From: Streptomyces sp. CB02056
GTDB taxonomy: Bacteria; Actinomycetota; Actinomycetes; Streptomycetales; Streptomycetaceae
Length of the DNA stretch: 64,000 bases
Reading direction: 5' to 3'
NCBI RefSeq assembly: GCF_001905545.1
Contig: NZ_LIPD01000014.1
Location: 1 to 64,000 of the forward strand
Under the pieces are notes generated by a model that did not search any database, was not told where the DNA came from, and saw only the letters and a list, made by a program, of their open reading frames with translations. Both the position numbers and the translations under genes were made by a program. Positions 16,670 to 24,685 of the stretch are shown piece by piece (position 1 is the stretch's first letter; each line of letters begins with the position of its first letter).

Positions 16670-17712
16670 CCGCCCTGCAACTGGCCGTCGCGCTGCTGCT
16701 CCTGCTCGGCAACGCCTTCTTCGTCGGCGCCGAGTTCGCCGTGGTGTCGGTGCGCCGCAGCCAGATCGAGCCGCTCGCCGAGGCCGGGCACAAGCGCGCC
16801 CGCACCGTGCTGCACGCGCTGTCCAACGTCTCGGCGATGCTGGCCGCCGCCCAGCTCGGCATCACGGTCTGCTCGCTGGGCCTCGGCGCCCTCGCCGAGC
16901 CGACCATCGCCTCGCTGCTGGAGGGCCCGTTCCACGCGATCGGCGTCCCGTCCGGCCTGATGCACCCGCTCTCGTTCGGTATCTCGCTCGCCCTCGTGGT
17001 CTTCCTGCACATGGTGTTCGGCGAGATGGTGCCGAAGAACATGGCCATGGCGGGCCCGGAGAAGGCCGCGCTCTGGCTCGGCCCGCCGCTGGACCGGCTG
17101 GCCCGCTGGCTCGCCCCGGTGATCCGGGCGCTGAACGCCTCCGCCAACGGCATCCTGAAGCTGTTCCGGGTGGACGCCAAGGACGAGGTCGAGTCGGTCT
17201 TCACCACCGAGCAGCTGATGTACCTGCTGGCGGACTCCCGGGACGCCGGGCTGCTCGACGAGAGCCGCCAGGAGCGCCTGGAGGACGCCCTGGAGCTGGG
17301 CCGCCGCCCGGTCACCGAGGTGCTGCTCAAGCCCGAGCAGCTGGTCACCGTGGACACCAAGGCGACCGCCGCCGAGGTCGAGGAGCTGGCGCTGCGCACC
17401 GGCTTCTCGCGCTTCCCGGTCACCGACGGCGACCCGGCCGGCCACGGCTACCTCGGCTACGTCCACCTCAAGGACATCCTCGACGTGGACGACCCCTCGG
17501 CACCCGTCCCGGCCCGCCTGTGGCGGCCGATCACGGTGCTGCGCGGCAGCCTCCCGCTGGACGACGCCCTCGGCGCGATGCGCCGGGCCACCTGCCACCT
17601 GGCCGCCGTGCTGGACCAGGACGGGCGCACGCTCGGCGTGGTCATGCTGGAGGACGTGCTGGAGGAGCTGGTCGGCGAGATGCACGACCCGGACCACCGC
17701 GCCACGGCCTGA
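16666..17712 (+). CDS. CNNM/CorC-family transporter with CBS domains (second of pair)
   Basis: A 348-residue paralogue of the upstream gene, with the same DUF21 helices (NAFFVGAEFAVVSVRRSQIE, GEMVPKNMAM) and a CBS pair, but without the C-terminal CorC domain, which accounts for its shorter length. The ATG at 16666 overlaps the previous stop by 4 bases and is preceded by GGGAGGAGGG, so the two are translationally coupled and may form a heteromeric transporter. Tandem CNNM genes of unequal length are usual in actinomycetes. Confidence 0.9.
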   Translation: MTALQLAVALLLLLGNAFFVGAEFAVVSVRRSQIEPLAEAGHKRARTVLHALSNVSAMLAAAQLGITVCSLGLGALAEPTIASLLEGPFHAIGVPSGLMHPLSFGISLALVVFLHMVFGEMVPKNMAMAGPEKAALWLGPPLDRLARWLAPVIRALNASANGILKLFRVDAKDEVESVFTTEQLMYLLADSRDAGLLDESRQERLEDALELGRRPVTEVLLKPEQLVTVDTKATAAEVEELALRTGFSRFPVTDGDPAGHGYLGYVHLKDILDVDDPSAPVPARLWRPITVLRGSLPLDDALGAMRRATCHLAAVLDQDGRTLGVVMLEDVLEELVGEMHDPDHRATA

Positions 17713-17845
17713 CGCCCGTCGGCCGGCGCCTCCCCGGAGAGTTCCGGAGTTCCGGCTTTCGCCGACGGCGTGTCCGCTCCTGGCGATTCTGCCCTGAGCA
17801 TGCACCCGTTCCCATGCCGGCCACCCTGGTAGCAGGGTGGTCGGC

Positions 17846-18832
17846 ATGAGACTTCTCCTGCTGGGTGGAACCGGGTTCGTCGGACGGGTCGTCGCCGAGG
17901 AGGCGCTGGCCAGGGGCTGGGAGGTGACGGCCCTCAACCGCGGCACGCAGCCCGCGCCCGGGGGCGTCCGGGTGCTGACGGGCGACCGCACCGCGCCGGA
18001 CGGCCTCGCGGCGCTCGGCACGGGGGAGTGGGACGCGGTGGTGGACACCTGGTCCTGGGCTCCCGCGGCGGTGCGCGACAGCGCCCGCCTCCTGAACGGC
18101 CGGGTCGGCCACTACGCCTACGTCTCCAGCCGGTCGGTGTACGACCACCCGCTGGTGGCCGGGGCCGGCGAGGCCGCGCCGGTGGTCGCCTCCTCCCCGG
18201 ACCTCACCGGCGAGGTGCCCTACGCCGAGGCCAAGCGCGGCGCGGAGCTGGCGCTGGAGGCGGAGTTCGGCGGGCGGGCGCTACTGGCCCGGGCCGGGCT
18301 GATCATCGGCCCGCACGAGGACATCGGCCGGCTGCCCTGGTGGCTCAACCGGATCGCCGAGGGCGGCCCGGTGCTCGCCCCCGGGCCGCGCGACCTGGCC
18401 CTCCAGTACATCGACGTGCGCGACCTCGCGGCCTGGCTCCTGGACGCCTCGGCGGCCCGGCTCGGCGGCCCGTACAACCTGGTCGGCCCGTCCGGCCACG
18501 CCACCATGGGCGAGCTGCTGGAGGCCTGCGTACGGGCCACCGGCTCGGACGCCGAACTGCGCTGGACGGACCCGGAGCGGATCCTCGCGGCGGGCGTCGA
18601 GCCGTGGACCGAGCTGCCGATCTGGCTGGCGCCCGGCGAGCTGTACGACTTCCTGCACACCGGCTCGGTCGAGCGCGTGCTCGGCGCCGGGCTGCGCTGC
18701 CGCCCGGTCGCCGAGACCGTCGAGTCCACCTGGGCCTGGCTGCGGTCCATCGGCGGCAGCGCGCCGCAGCGGAGCGACCGGGTCAGGGTCGGGCTGGACC
18801 GGGAGCGGGAGGCCGCGCTCCTCAGGGGCTGA
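17846..18832 (+). CDS. NAD-dependent epimerase/dehydratase family protein
   Basis: A 328-residue extended short-chain reductase. The Rossmann signature GGTGFVGR is at residues 7-14. A YAEAKRG segment takes the place of the usual catalytic YxxxK, giving Y-x-x-x-K, and YVSSRSVYD supplies the preceding serines. The substrate is unknown; similarity in style is to RNA-binding/epimerase-like proteins and reductases of nucleoside sugars. ATG 17846 preferred over a GTG 9 bases upstream because AGGGTGG is better placed. It is convergent with the AAA+ gene, 20 bp away. Confidence 0.82.
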   Translation: MRLLLLGGTGFVGRVVAEEALARGWEVTALNRGTQPAPGGVRVLTGDRTAPDGLAALGTGEWDAVVDTWSWAPAAVRDSARLLNGRVGHYAYVSSRSVYDHPLVAGAGEAAPVVASSPDLTGEVPYAEAKRGAELALEAEFGGRALLARAGLIIGPHEDIGRLPWWLNRIAEGGPVLAPGPRDLALQYIDVRDLAAWLLDASAARLGGPYNLVGPSGHATMGELLEACVRATGSDAELRWTDPERILAAGVEPWTELPIWLAPGELYDFLHTGSVERVLGAGLRCRPVAETVESTWAWLRSIGGSAPQRSDRVRVGLDREREAALLRG

Positions 18833-18852
18833 GCAGGGGGCCGGTGCGGGGA

Positions 18853-21039
18853 TCAGCTCCGGCCGTCGATCAGCTCCCCGTACGCCTGGACGAGGTCCGG
18901 CAGCCGCAGGGTGGCCAGGTCCTCCCGGCCCGGCGGCTCGCGCAGCAGCGTCAGCCGCAGGTCCCGGTAGGCGCAGGACTTCTCGTACAGGGTGCGGATG
19001 AACCGGCCGTTGCCCAGCTCGTCGATCCAGCCCTCGCGGACCACGTGGGTGCAGATGCTGGCCAGCTCCTCGGCGGCGTCCTCGTCCCAGCCGTCGCCGT
19101 CCCGGCCGGCCAGCGCGGCGCCGATCGCGGTCAGCTCGCCGGGGCGGTAGCTGGGGAAGTCGACCCGGGTGGTGAAGCGGGAGTTGAGGCCGGGGTTGGT
19201 GGCGAGCAGCCGGTTCATGCCCTCGGGGTAGCCGGCCAGGATCACCACCAGCCGGTCCCGGTTGTCCTCGGCGCGCTTGAGCAGCACCTGGAGCGCCTCG
19301 TCGCCGTACGCGTCGCCCTTGGTGTAGCCGGAGTTGGAGAGGCTGTACGCCTCGTCGATGAACAGCACGCCGTCCAGCGCGGAGTCGATCAGCTCGTTCG
19401 CCTTCACGGCCGTCTGGCCGAGGAACTCGCCCACCAGGTCGGCGCGTTGGGCCTCCACGAGGTGGTCGCCGGAGAGCAGGCCGAGGGCGTGGAAGACCCG
19501 GCCGAGGATCCGGGCCACGGTGGTCTTGCCGGTGCCCGAGGGGCCGGAGAAGACGAAGTGGCGCTTCGGCGGCTGGACGGGCAGGCCCTGCTCGGCCCGC
19601 AGCCGCGACATTCTCAACTGGGCGGACAGCGCCCGCACCTGGCGCTTGACCGGCTCCAGGCCGACCATCAGGGAGAGTTCGGCCAAGGCCGCGTCCAACT
19701 CCCGTTCGTCGCCGGCGGACCGGAGCTCCGGCACGGCGGCGGTCCGGGGCTGCACCCGGCCGAGGGCGGGCAGCGGCGGTACGGCGGGGCCGGTCGGGGC
19801 GCCCGAGCCGGAGCGCTCCCCGGCGGCCTGCGGAGCGCCGTCGGCCGGGGCGCCGTCCAGCCGGGCGCCGCCGGTCGCGGTCCCGTCCAGCAGGGCGCCG
19901 CCGGCCAGGGCCCCGTCCGCCGGGGGGCCGTCCACCAGTCCGGCGTCCACCGAGGGTCCGCCGCCGTTCGACGCCAAGCCGTTCGACAGCAGGCCGTTCG
20001 ACAGCCCGCCAGGCACTCCGTCGCTCGACAGCCCGTCGCCGGGGACGGGCGCGCCGCCAGGCCCGCCCGCGTCCGCGAACTCCTCCCCGTACCCGGGCAG
20101 TTCGGGGTATCCGGCGTCGTCCGGGTAGCCGGGATCGGCACCCGGCCCGCCCGGTGCGGCGGCGTCGGCCGCGCCCGGGCTCCCGCCCGCCGTCAGCCCG
20201 TCCGCGAGCCCGTTGGCGAGCCCGTCCGCGATGGCGTCCACGAGGCCGTCGGCGAGCGCGTCCTCGGCCGAGATGGCCGTCAGCCGGGTCGCGGTGTCCA
20301 TGAACGCCGGGTCCGCCCGGTGCACCGCCCGGTAGAGCGGCAGCGCCGCGGCGCTGCGCCCGGCCCCCTCGTACGCCCGGGCCAGCCAGTACCGCAGCTC
20401 CTTGCGCTGCGGCTGCTCGGAGCGGCAGCGGGCCAGCGAGGCGGCCAGCGGGGCCTGCGCCTGGGCGCACATGTCGAGGCGCACCCGCGCCATGCCGGCG
20501 AACAGCCCGGCCTCGATGCCGAGCAGGGGGTCGTCCAGCAGGCGGTCGGTGTCCCGGATCAGCTGCTCCCAGTCCTTGAGCAGGTAGGACCGGCAGGCGT
20601 ACAGGAAGCGGGCGGACGGGTCCTCGCTGGGCGCCGGACACTGCTCCAACGCCCGGTCCAGCTCGGCGAGGTGGCGCCCGTCCAGCCAGTGCGAGGCGTG
20701 CGCCAGCGCGAGGTCGCGGGCGTCCTCCAGCACCGGCTGCACCCACCAGCCCAGCCAGTACCAGGAACTGAGCGGCCGTCGGTGCAGTCGCCGCTGCTCG
20801 CCGAACCGCTTCTGGTTGCGGTACATGGCCAGCAGCGCGGCCGAGGTGTCGCTGCGCAGCGCGTGCAGTCCGAGCCAGGCGTCGGCCATGCCCGGGTCCA
20901 GTCGGACGGCGGCCCGGAACTCCTCCTCGGCCCGGGTGTACGCACCGGCCGTGTACGCGTCCATGGCGCGCAGCCAGGCGCGGTCGGCGAGCCGGTCGGG
21001 CCCGCCCGCCGTGCTGTCGGAACTGTCCACCGTCGTCAC
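18853..21039 (-). CDS. EccA-like TPR / AAA+ (CbbX-type) ATPase
   Basis: A 728-residue protein with the arrangement of the type VII secretion ATPase EccA: an N-terminal helical TPR-like half (about 1-265), a linker, and a C-terminal CbbX/SpoVK-type AAA+ domain (about 455-728). Walker A is GPSGTGKTT (499-507) and Walker B VLFIDEAYSL (558-567); an Arg finger region (LNSRFTTRVDFP) follows. The linker of about 170 residues is unusual: it is Gly/Ala/Asp-rich with decayed repeats such as LADGLVDAIADGLANGLADGL and SNGLLSNGLASNG. GTG start at 21037-21039. No WxG100 or other ESX genes are nearby, so it is an orphan here. Confidence 0.85.
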   Translation of the reverse strand: MTTVDSSDSTAGGPDRLADRAWLRAMDAYTAGAYTRAEEEFRAAVRLDPGMADAWLGLHALRSDTSAALLAMYRNQKRFGEQRRLHRRPLSSWYWLGWWVQPVLEDARDLALAHASHWLDGRHLAELDRALEQCPAPSEDPSARFLYACRSYLLKDWEQLIRDTDRLLDDPLLGIEAGLFAGMARVRLDMCAQAQAPLAASLARCRSEQPQRKELRYWLARAYEGAGRSAAALPLYRAVHRADPAFMDTATRLTAISAEDALADGLVDAIADGLANGLADGLTAGGSPGAADAAAPGGPGADPGYPDDAGYPELPGYGEEFADAGGPGGAPVPGDGLSSDGVPGGLSNGLLSNGLASNGGGPSVDAGLVDGPPADGALAGGALLDGTATGGARLDGAPADGAPQAAGERSGSGAPTGPAVPPLPALGRVQPRTAAVPELRSAGDERELDAALAELSLMVGLEPVKRQVRALSAQLRMSRLRAEQGLPVQPPKRHFVFSGPSGTGKTTVARILGRVFHALGLLSGDHLVEAQRADLVGEFLGQTAVKANELIDSALDGVLFIDEAYSLSNSGYTKGDAYGDEALQVLLKRAEDNRDRLVVILAGYPEGMNRLLATNPGLNSRFTTRVDFPSYRPGELTAIGAALAGRDGDGWDEDAAEELASICTHVVREGWIDELGNGRFIRTLYEKSCAYRDLRLTLLREPPGREDLATLRLPDLVQAYGELIDGRS

Positions 21040-21353
21040 TCACGCCCCCCGCGGTGCGGCCCGGGGCTCGGCCGGCGGGTTGCCTGCGCCTAGCCTGGCC
21101 GGTGGTCGTCGACCCCCTGTGGCGCAACTGCGCCTGCCAGGAATCGTACCGGCGCGGCGCTGATCCGGAAGGGTGCCGCACAGGGGCAAATGCGATCGCA
21201 CGAGCGGCCGTTGAGCGGCCGGGCGACGAAACGGGCGGCGGGGGAGCGGGTTTCGGAAGGGGACCGGACGGCGTCCCCGGCTCACGGGGGAACAAGCCGG
21301 GGGCGCCGGGTCCGAGGCAACCGGAATCTGTTCTTCCGGTGGCTGAGGAGAAC
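21040..21353. other. 314-bp gap with a weak hairpin
   Basis: It separates the AAA+ and uridine kinase genes, both on the minus strand. CCGGAA (21321-21326) and TTCCGG (21334-21339) form a hairpin 15 bp beyond the kinase stop and may act as its terminator. No gene, tRNA or other element was recognised in the remainder. Confidence 0.5.
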
Positions 21354-22010
21354 CTAGATCCTGGCGATGTCGCAGGTCAAGGCGTTGGTTGAAGATTCAC
21401 CGACGGTGTCCGGGGCGATCCGGCCGGTCACCCCGTCGACCCGCGTCACGGCGTGCGGACGGCTCGGATCGGCGGCGAAATGCGCCGATTCGGCCCGGGC
21501 CCAGCCCGCCCAGAACTCGGCCAGTTCCGGCCCGTCCCGCTCCTCCCCGCGCCGCCGGGCCGAGACGGCGTCCAGCTCCATCCAGATCACCCGGGCCAGC
21601 CACGGCCGCACCGCCCGTCGCCCGGCGCCGACCCCCTCCACCAGCACCACCGGGGCGGCCGGCACCGCGGCCGTGCCCGCGAAGCGGCGCAGCGTCCAGT
21701 CGTACACCCGGTACTCGGCGTCCCGCCCGGCCGCCAGCGGCTCCAGCACCTGCTCGCGCAGCCGCCCGGTCCACCCGAAGGGCTCGCGGTGGGTGGCCAG
21801 GTCGTCGAGGTGGACCACCGGGGCCCCGCCGAGCGCCGCCGCCAGCCGTCCGGCGAAGGTGGTCTTGCCGGAGCCCGCGTGGCCGTCCACCGCGACCAGC
21901 CGCACCGGCCCGCAGGAGGGCGGCAGCGCTCGCAACTCGGCCGCGAGCGCGGTCAGCCGGTCGTCCGGAGCGGGCCGGAATCGGGTCGGGAGGGGTTCGG
22001 ATACAGCCAC
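21354..22010 (-). CDS. Uridine kinase-like P-loop kinase
   Basis: A 218-residue protein of the uridine/cytidine kinase family. Walker A is GHAGSGKTT (about 43-51), followed by the HLDDLATHREPFGW segment that carries the acidic base-binding residues and by VLVEGVGAGRRAV. Uridine kinases phosphorylate uridine and cytidine for pyrimidine salvage; single-domain versions like this are widespread in streptomycetes and their exact substrate is not known. GTG start at 22008-22010. It is divergent from the acyl-CoA dehydrogenase, with a 16-bp palindrome in the 212-bp gap. Confidence 0.83.
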   Translation of the reverse strand: MAVSEPLPTRFRPAPDDRLTALAAELRALPPSCGPVRLVAVDGHAGSGKTTFAGRLAAALGGAPVVHLDDLATHREPFGWTGRLREQVLEPLAAGRDAEYRVYDWTLRRFAGTAAVPAAPVVLVEGVGAGRRAVRPWLARVIWMELDAVSARRRGEERDGPELAEFWAGWARAESAHFAADPSRPHAVTRVDGVTGRIAPDTVGESSTNALTCDIARI

Positions 22011-22112
22011 AACGTCAACCCTACGGTGCCGTAGCCCGCCACTGCGTCCAGTTCATATGTGCAGGTCGTGACGGCAGCGCGGGTTTCGGGCATACTCGCC
22101 TTCGCCACGACT

Positions 22113-22128
22113 GTGAACGGCCGTTCAC
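22113..22128. promoter_or_regulatory. Perfect 16-bp palindrome, likely TetR-type operator
   Basis: GTGAACGGCCGTTCAC lies about midway between the divergent uridine kinase (start 22010) and acyl-CoA dehydrogenase (start 22223) genes. Symmetry and size fit a TetR-family operator, perhaps for a fatty-acid-responsive repressor encoded elsewhere; no TetR gene is adjacent. Confidence 0.5.
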
Positions 22129-22222
22129 CGCAACCCGGTGCCGGTCGGTCCGACCAGCCACACCCACGCCGGACCGGCCGACACCTCGGTCCCGCGCCCC
22201 GATCGAGGAGGCGACCACCGCC

Positions 22223-23386
22223 ATGACCCCCTCCCCTGTGAAAGCCGTGGAGCGCCAGCTGCCCACCGAGGAGGCCCGCGAGCTGCTGGGCCTCACCCGG
22301 GACCTGGTCCAGCGCGAGCTCCAGCCGCGCGCGGCGGAGGACGAGGCCGCCGGCCGCTTCCCGCGGGAGGTCTTCCGCACCCTCGGCGAAGCCGGCCTGC
22401 TCTCCCTCCCGTACGACGAGAAGTACGGCGGCGGCGACCAGCCCTACGAGGTGTACCTGCAGGTGCTGGAGGAGCTCGCGGCCGGCTGGCTGGCCGTCGG
22501 CCTCGGCGTCAGCGTGCACACCCTGTCCTGCCACGCGCTGGCCACCTTCGGCACCGACGAGCAGCGCGAGACGTGGCTGCCCGCCATGCTCTCCGGCGAG
22601 CAGCTCGGCGCCTACTGCCTCTCCGAGCCGCAGTCCGGCTCCGACGCGGCCGCGCTGCGCACCCGCGCCGACCTCGACGGCGACACGTACGTGGTGAACG
22701 GCACCAAGGCCTGGATCACCCACGGCGGCCAGGCCGACTTCTACAGCGCCCTGGTGCGCACCGGCGTCGACGGCCCCAAGGGCATCAGCTGCCTGCTGGT
22801 CCCCGGCACCCAGCAGGGACTGTCCGCGGCCCCGCCGGAGCGCAAGATGGGCATGTGGTCCTCGCCGACCGCGCAGCTGCACTTCGACGGCGCCCGGGTG
22901 CCCCGCGAGCGGCTGGTCGGCGAGGAGGGGCAGGGCTTCCAGATCGCGCTCGCCGCGCTGGACTCCGGCCGCCTCGGCATCGCCGCCTGTGCGATAGGGG
23001 TGGCCCAGGCCGCGCTCGACCTCGCGGTCGACTACGCCCGCACCCGGCGCCAGTTCGGCCGCCCGATCGCCGAGTTCCAGGGCCTGTCCTTCATGCTCGC
23101 CGACATGGCCACCCAGATCGAGGCCGGCCGCTCGCTCTACCTCTCCGCCGCCCGGCTGCGGGACGCCGGCCGCCCGTTCTCCAAGGAGGCGGCGATGGCC
23201 AAGCTGTTCTGCACCGACGCGGTGATGCGGGTGACCACCGACGCCGTCCAGGTGCTCGGCGGCTACGGCTACACCCAGGACTTCCCGGCCGAGCGCTACA
23301 TGCGCGAGGCCAAGGTGCTGCAGATCGTCGAGGGCACCAACCAGATCCAGCGCCTGGTGATCGGCCGCCACCTCACGAAGGCCTGA
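22223..23386 (+). CDS. Acyl-CoA dehydrogenase
   Basis: A 387-residue flavoenzyme making the first beta-oxidation double bond or acting on a branched-chain acyl-CoA. Family blocks are intact: AYCLSEPQSGSDAAALRT (flavin and substrate binding), RRQFGRPIAEFQ, and QVLGGYGYTQDFPAERYMR. The likely catalytic base is the Glu in IVEGTNQIQ (Glu 370), the position used by short/medium-chain enzymes. GAGGAGG lies 10 bases before the ATG. It is followed by a strong terminator and has a palindromic operator 95 bp upstream. Confidence 0.93.
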   Translation: MTPSPVKAVERQLPTEEARELLGLTRDLVQRELQPRAAEDEAAGRFPREVFRTLGEAGLLSLPYDEKYGGGDQPYEVYLQVLEELAAGWLAVGLGVSVHTLSCHALATFGTDEQRETWLPAMLSGEQLGAYCLSEPQSGSDAAALRTRADLDGDTYVVNGTKAWITHGGQADFYSALVRTGVDGPKGISCLLVPGTQQGLSAAPPERKMGMWSSPTAQLHFDGARVPRERLVGEEGQGFQIALAALDSGRLGIAACAIGVAQAALDLAVDYARTRRQFGRPIAEFQGLSFMLADMATQIEAGRSLYLSAARLRDAGRPFSKEAAMAKLFCTDAVMRVTTDAVQVLGGYGYTQDFPAERYMREAKVLQIVEGTNQIQRLVIGRHLTKA

Positions 23387-23404
23387 CGGCCTTCCCTCTC
23401 CACG

Positions 23405-23447
23405 GCCTCCGGCCGTCACTCCAGGGTGCGGAGTGACGGCCGGAGGC
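23405..23447. terminator. Long bidirectional terminator
   Basis: GCCTCCGGCCGTCACTCC (23405-23422) pairs perfectly over 18 bp with 23430-23447 across a 7-base loop, between the convergent acyl-CoA dehydrogenase and the small gene ending at 23463. Confidence 0.85.
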
Positions 23448-23462
23448 GTTCCCGGCGGAGCG

Positions 23463-23984
23463 TCAGCTCGCCTTGGCGGTACGGGCGGTCAGCGCCGGAC
23501 GACGGCGGCGCTGCTCGGGGATGGCGGCCCGCATCGTCGCGACCGTCGGGGCGGCGGGCGCGGTCGGAGCGGCCTGGCCGACCGCGGCGAGCCGCACCGG
23601 GCGGTGCGCGACGGCGTGCGAGAACGGCTGGGTGCGCCAGTCCAGCCCGGTCGGGAGCTTGAACAGCGCGTCGATCCGGGCCGGTTCGGCGTCCTCCGGG
23701 GCCTCGACCTCGGCCAGGTCGTCCGTCGGGGTGCCCGAGCCCGGGCAGATCGCGGGGGCGAAGGGGTTCCAGGCGGTCGGCAGCAGCGCGTGCTGCGGCA
23801 GCCGGTCCTCGTCCGCCACCAGGGCGATCGGGCGGCGGCACTCGGGGCAGTCGACCCGGAAGATGTCCCAGTTCTCCGCCTCGCCGGGGTCGGTGCCCGG
23901 CATGTAATCGACCGCGAGGTCCTCGCGGTCGGTCATATCGTCGGTCTCGTCGGCGCCCAGCACACGCTGGTCAGTAGCAGGCAT
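23463..23984 (-). CDS. Hypothetical protein with a single CPEC zinc-ribbon-like motif
   Basis: A 173-residue protein of unknown function. The acidic N-terminal third contains many Asp/Glu, then VDCPECRRPIALV with a CxxC pair (about residues 50-53) and a further Cys in AICPGSG; three cysteines could hold a metal or be redox active. The C-terminal 60 residues are Ala/Pro/Arg-rich and probably disordered. The ATG at 23982-23984 was chosen because AGGGGGAT precedes it. Homologues of this style are common in streptomycetes next to acyl-CoA dehydrogenases. No membrane segment. Confidence 0.68.
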   Translation of the reverse strand: MPATDQRVLGADETDDMTDREDLAVDYMPGTDPGEAENWDIFRVDCPECRRPIALVADEDRLPQHALLPTAWNPFAPAICPGSGTPTDDLAEVEAPEDAEPARIDALFKLPTGLDWRTQPFSHAVAHRPVRLAAVGQAAPTAPAAPTVATMRAAIPEQRRRRPALTARTAKAS

Positions 23985-24213
23985 GAGGATCCCCCTAGGA
24001 TCGGGCCCGGCGTGGTCGTCCAGGGCCACAACCAGCACTTCCCTGTGATCAGGACTCATAACCCTGCGGTCCCGTGCACCGTGATGCACCGGGTGTGTCC
24101 TTGGCCACACCGGACGCCACATTCGCCCGGCATGTGCCCGCCCGGTACCTGCGATCCCTCCCCGTGCCACCGCGTGCGCCCCCCGTGCTCCCGACCGGGT
24201 AGGTTTGCGCACT

Positions 24214-24654
24214 GTGGAGGATCTCGACCAACGCATTGTCCAGCTGCTCCTCGAAGACGGCCGGATGAGCTACACGGACCTGGGCAAGGCCACCGGCCTG
24301 TCCACCTCGGCGGTGCACCAGCGGGTGCGCCGCCTCGAACAGCGCGGGGTGATCCGCGGCTACACCGCGATCATCGACCCCGACGCCGTCGACCTGGCGC
24401 TGACCGCGTTCATCTCGGTCAAACCCTTCGACCCGAGCGCCCCGGACGACACCCCCGAACGGCTGGCCGGCCTGCCCGAGATCGAGGCCTGCCACAGCGT
24501 CGCCGGGGACGAGAACTACATACTCAAGGTCCGCGTCGGCGCCCCCGGCGACCTGGAGGACCTGCTCGCCCGCATCCGCAGCGCCGCCGGCGTCTCCACC
24601 CGCACCACCGTCGTCCTGTCCACCCCGTACGAGGCACGACCCCCGAAGCTCTGA
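24214..24654 (+). CDS. Lrp/AsnC-family transcriptional regulator
   Basis: A 146-residue regulator with an N-terminal helix-turn-helix (DLDQRIVQLLLEDGRMSYTD through AVHQRVRRLEQRGVIRGYTA) and a C-terminal RAM effector domain (LTAFISVKPF, VAGDENYILKVRV). These bind amino acids and form octamers on DNA. The GTG at 24214 follows a TAGGTT -10 box (24200-24205) by 8 bases, so the message is probably leaderless; a TTG three codons upstream would fall in the -10 box. The amidohydrolase 31 bp downstream may be its target or operon partner. Confidence 0.9.
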   Translation: MEDLDQRIVQLLLEDGRMSYTDLGKATGLSTSAVHQRVRRLEQRGVIRGYTAIIDPDAVDLALTAFISVKPFDPSAPDDTPERLAGLPEIEACHSVAGDENYILKVRVGAPGDLEDLLARIRSAAGVSTRTTVVLSTPYEARPPKL

Positions 24655-24685
24655 CCGCGAACGGGCGGGGTGCAGACTAGGCCGC

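Noticed and set aside
18853-21039. Complete type VII secretion locus
   Set aside because: Only the EccA-like ATPase is present; no WxG100, EccC or membrane components are nearby.
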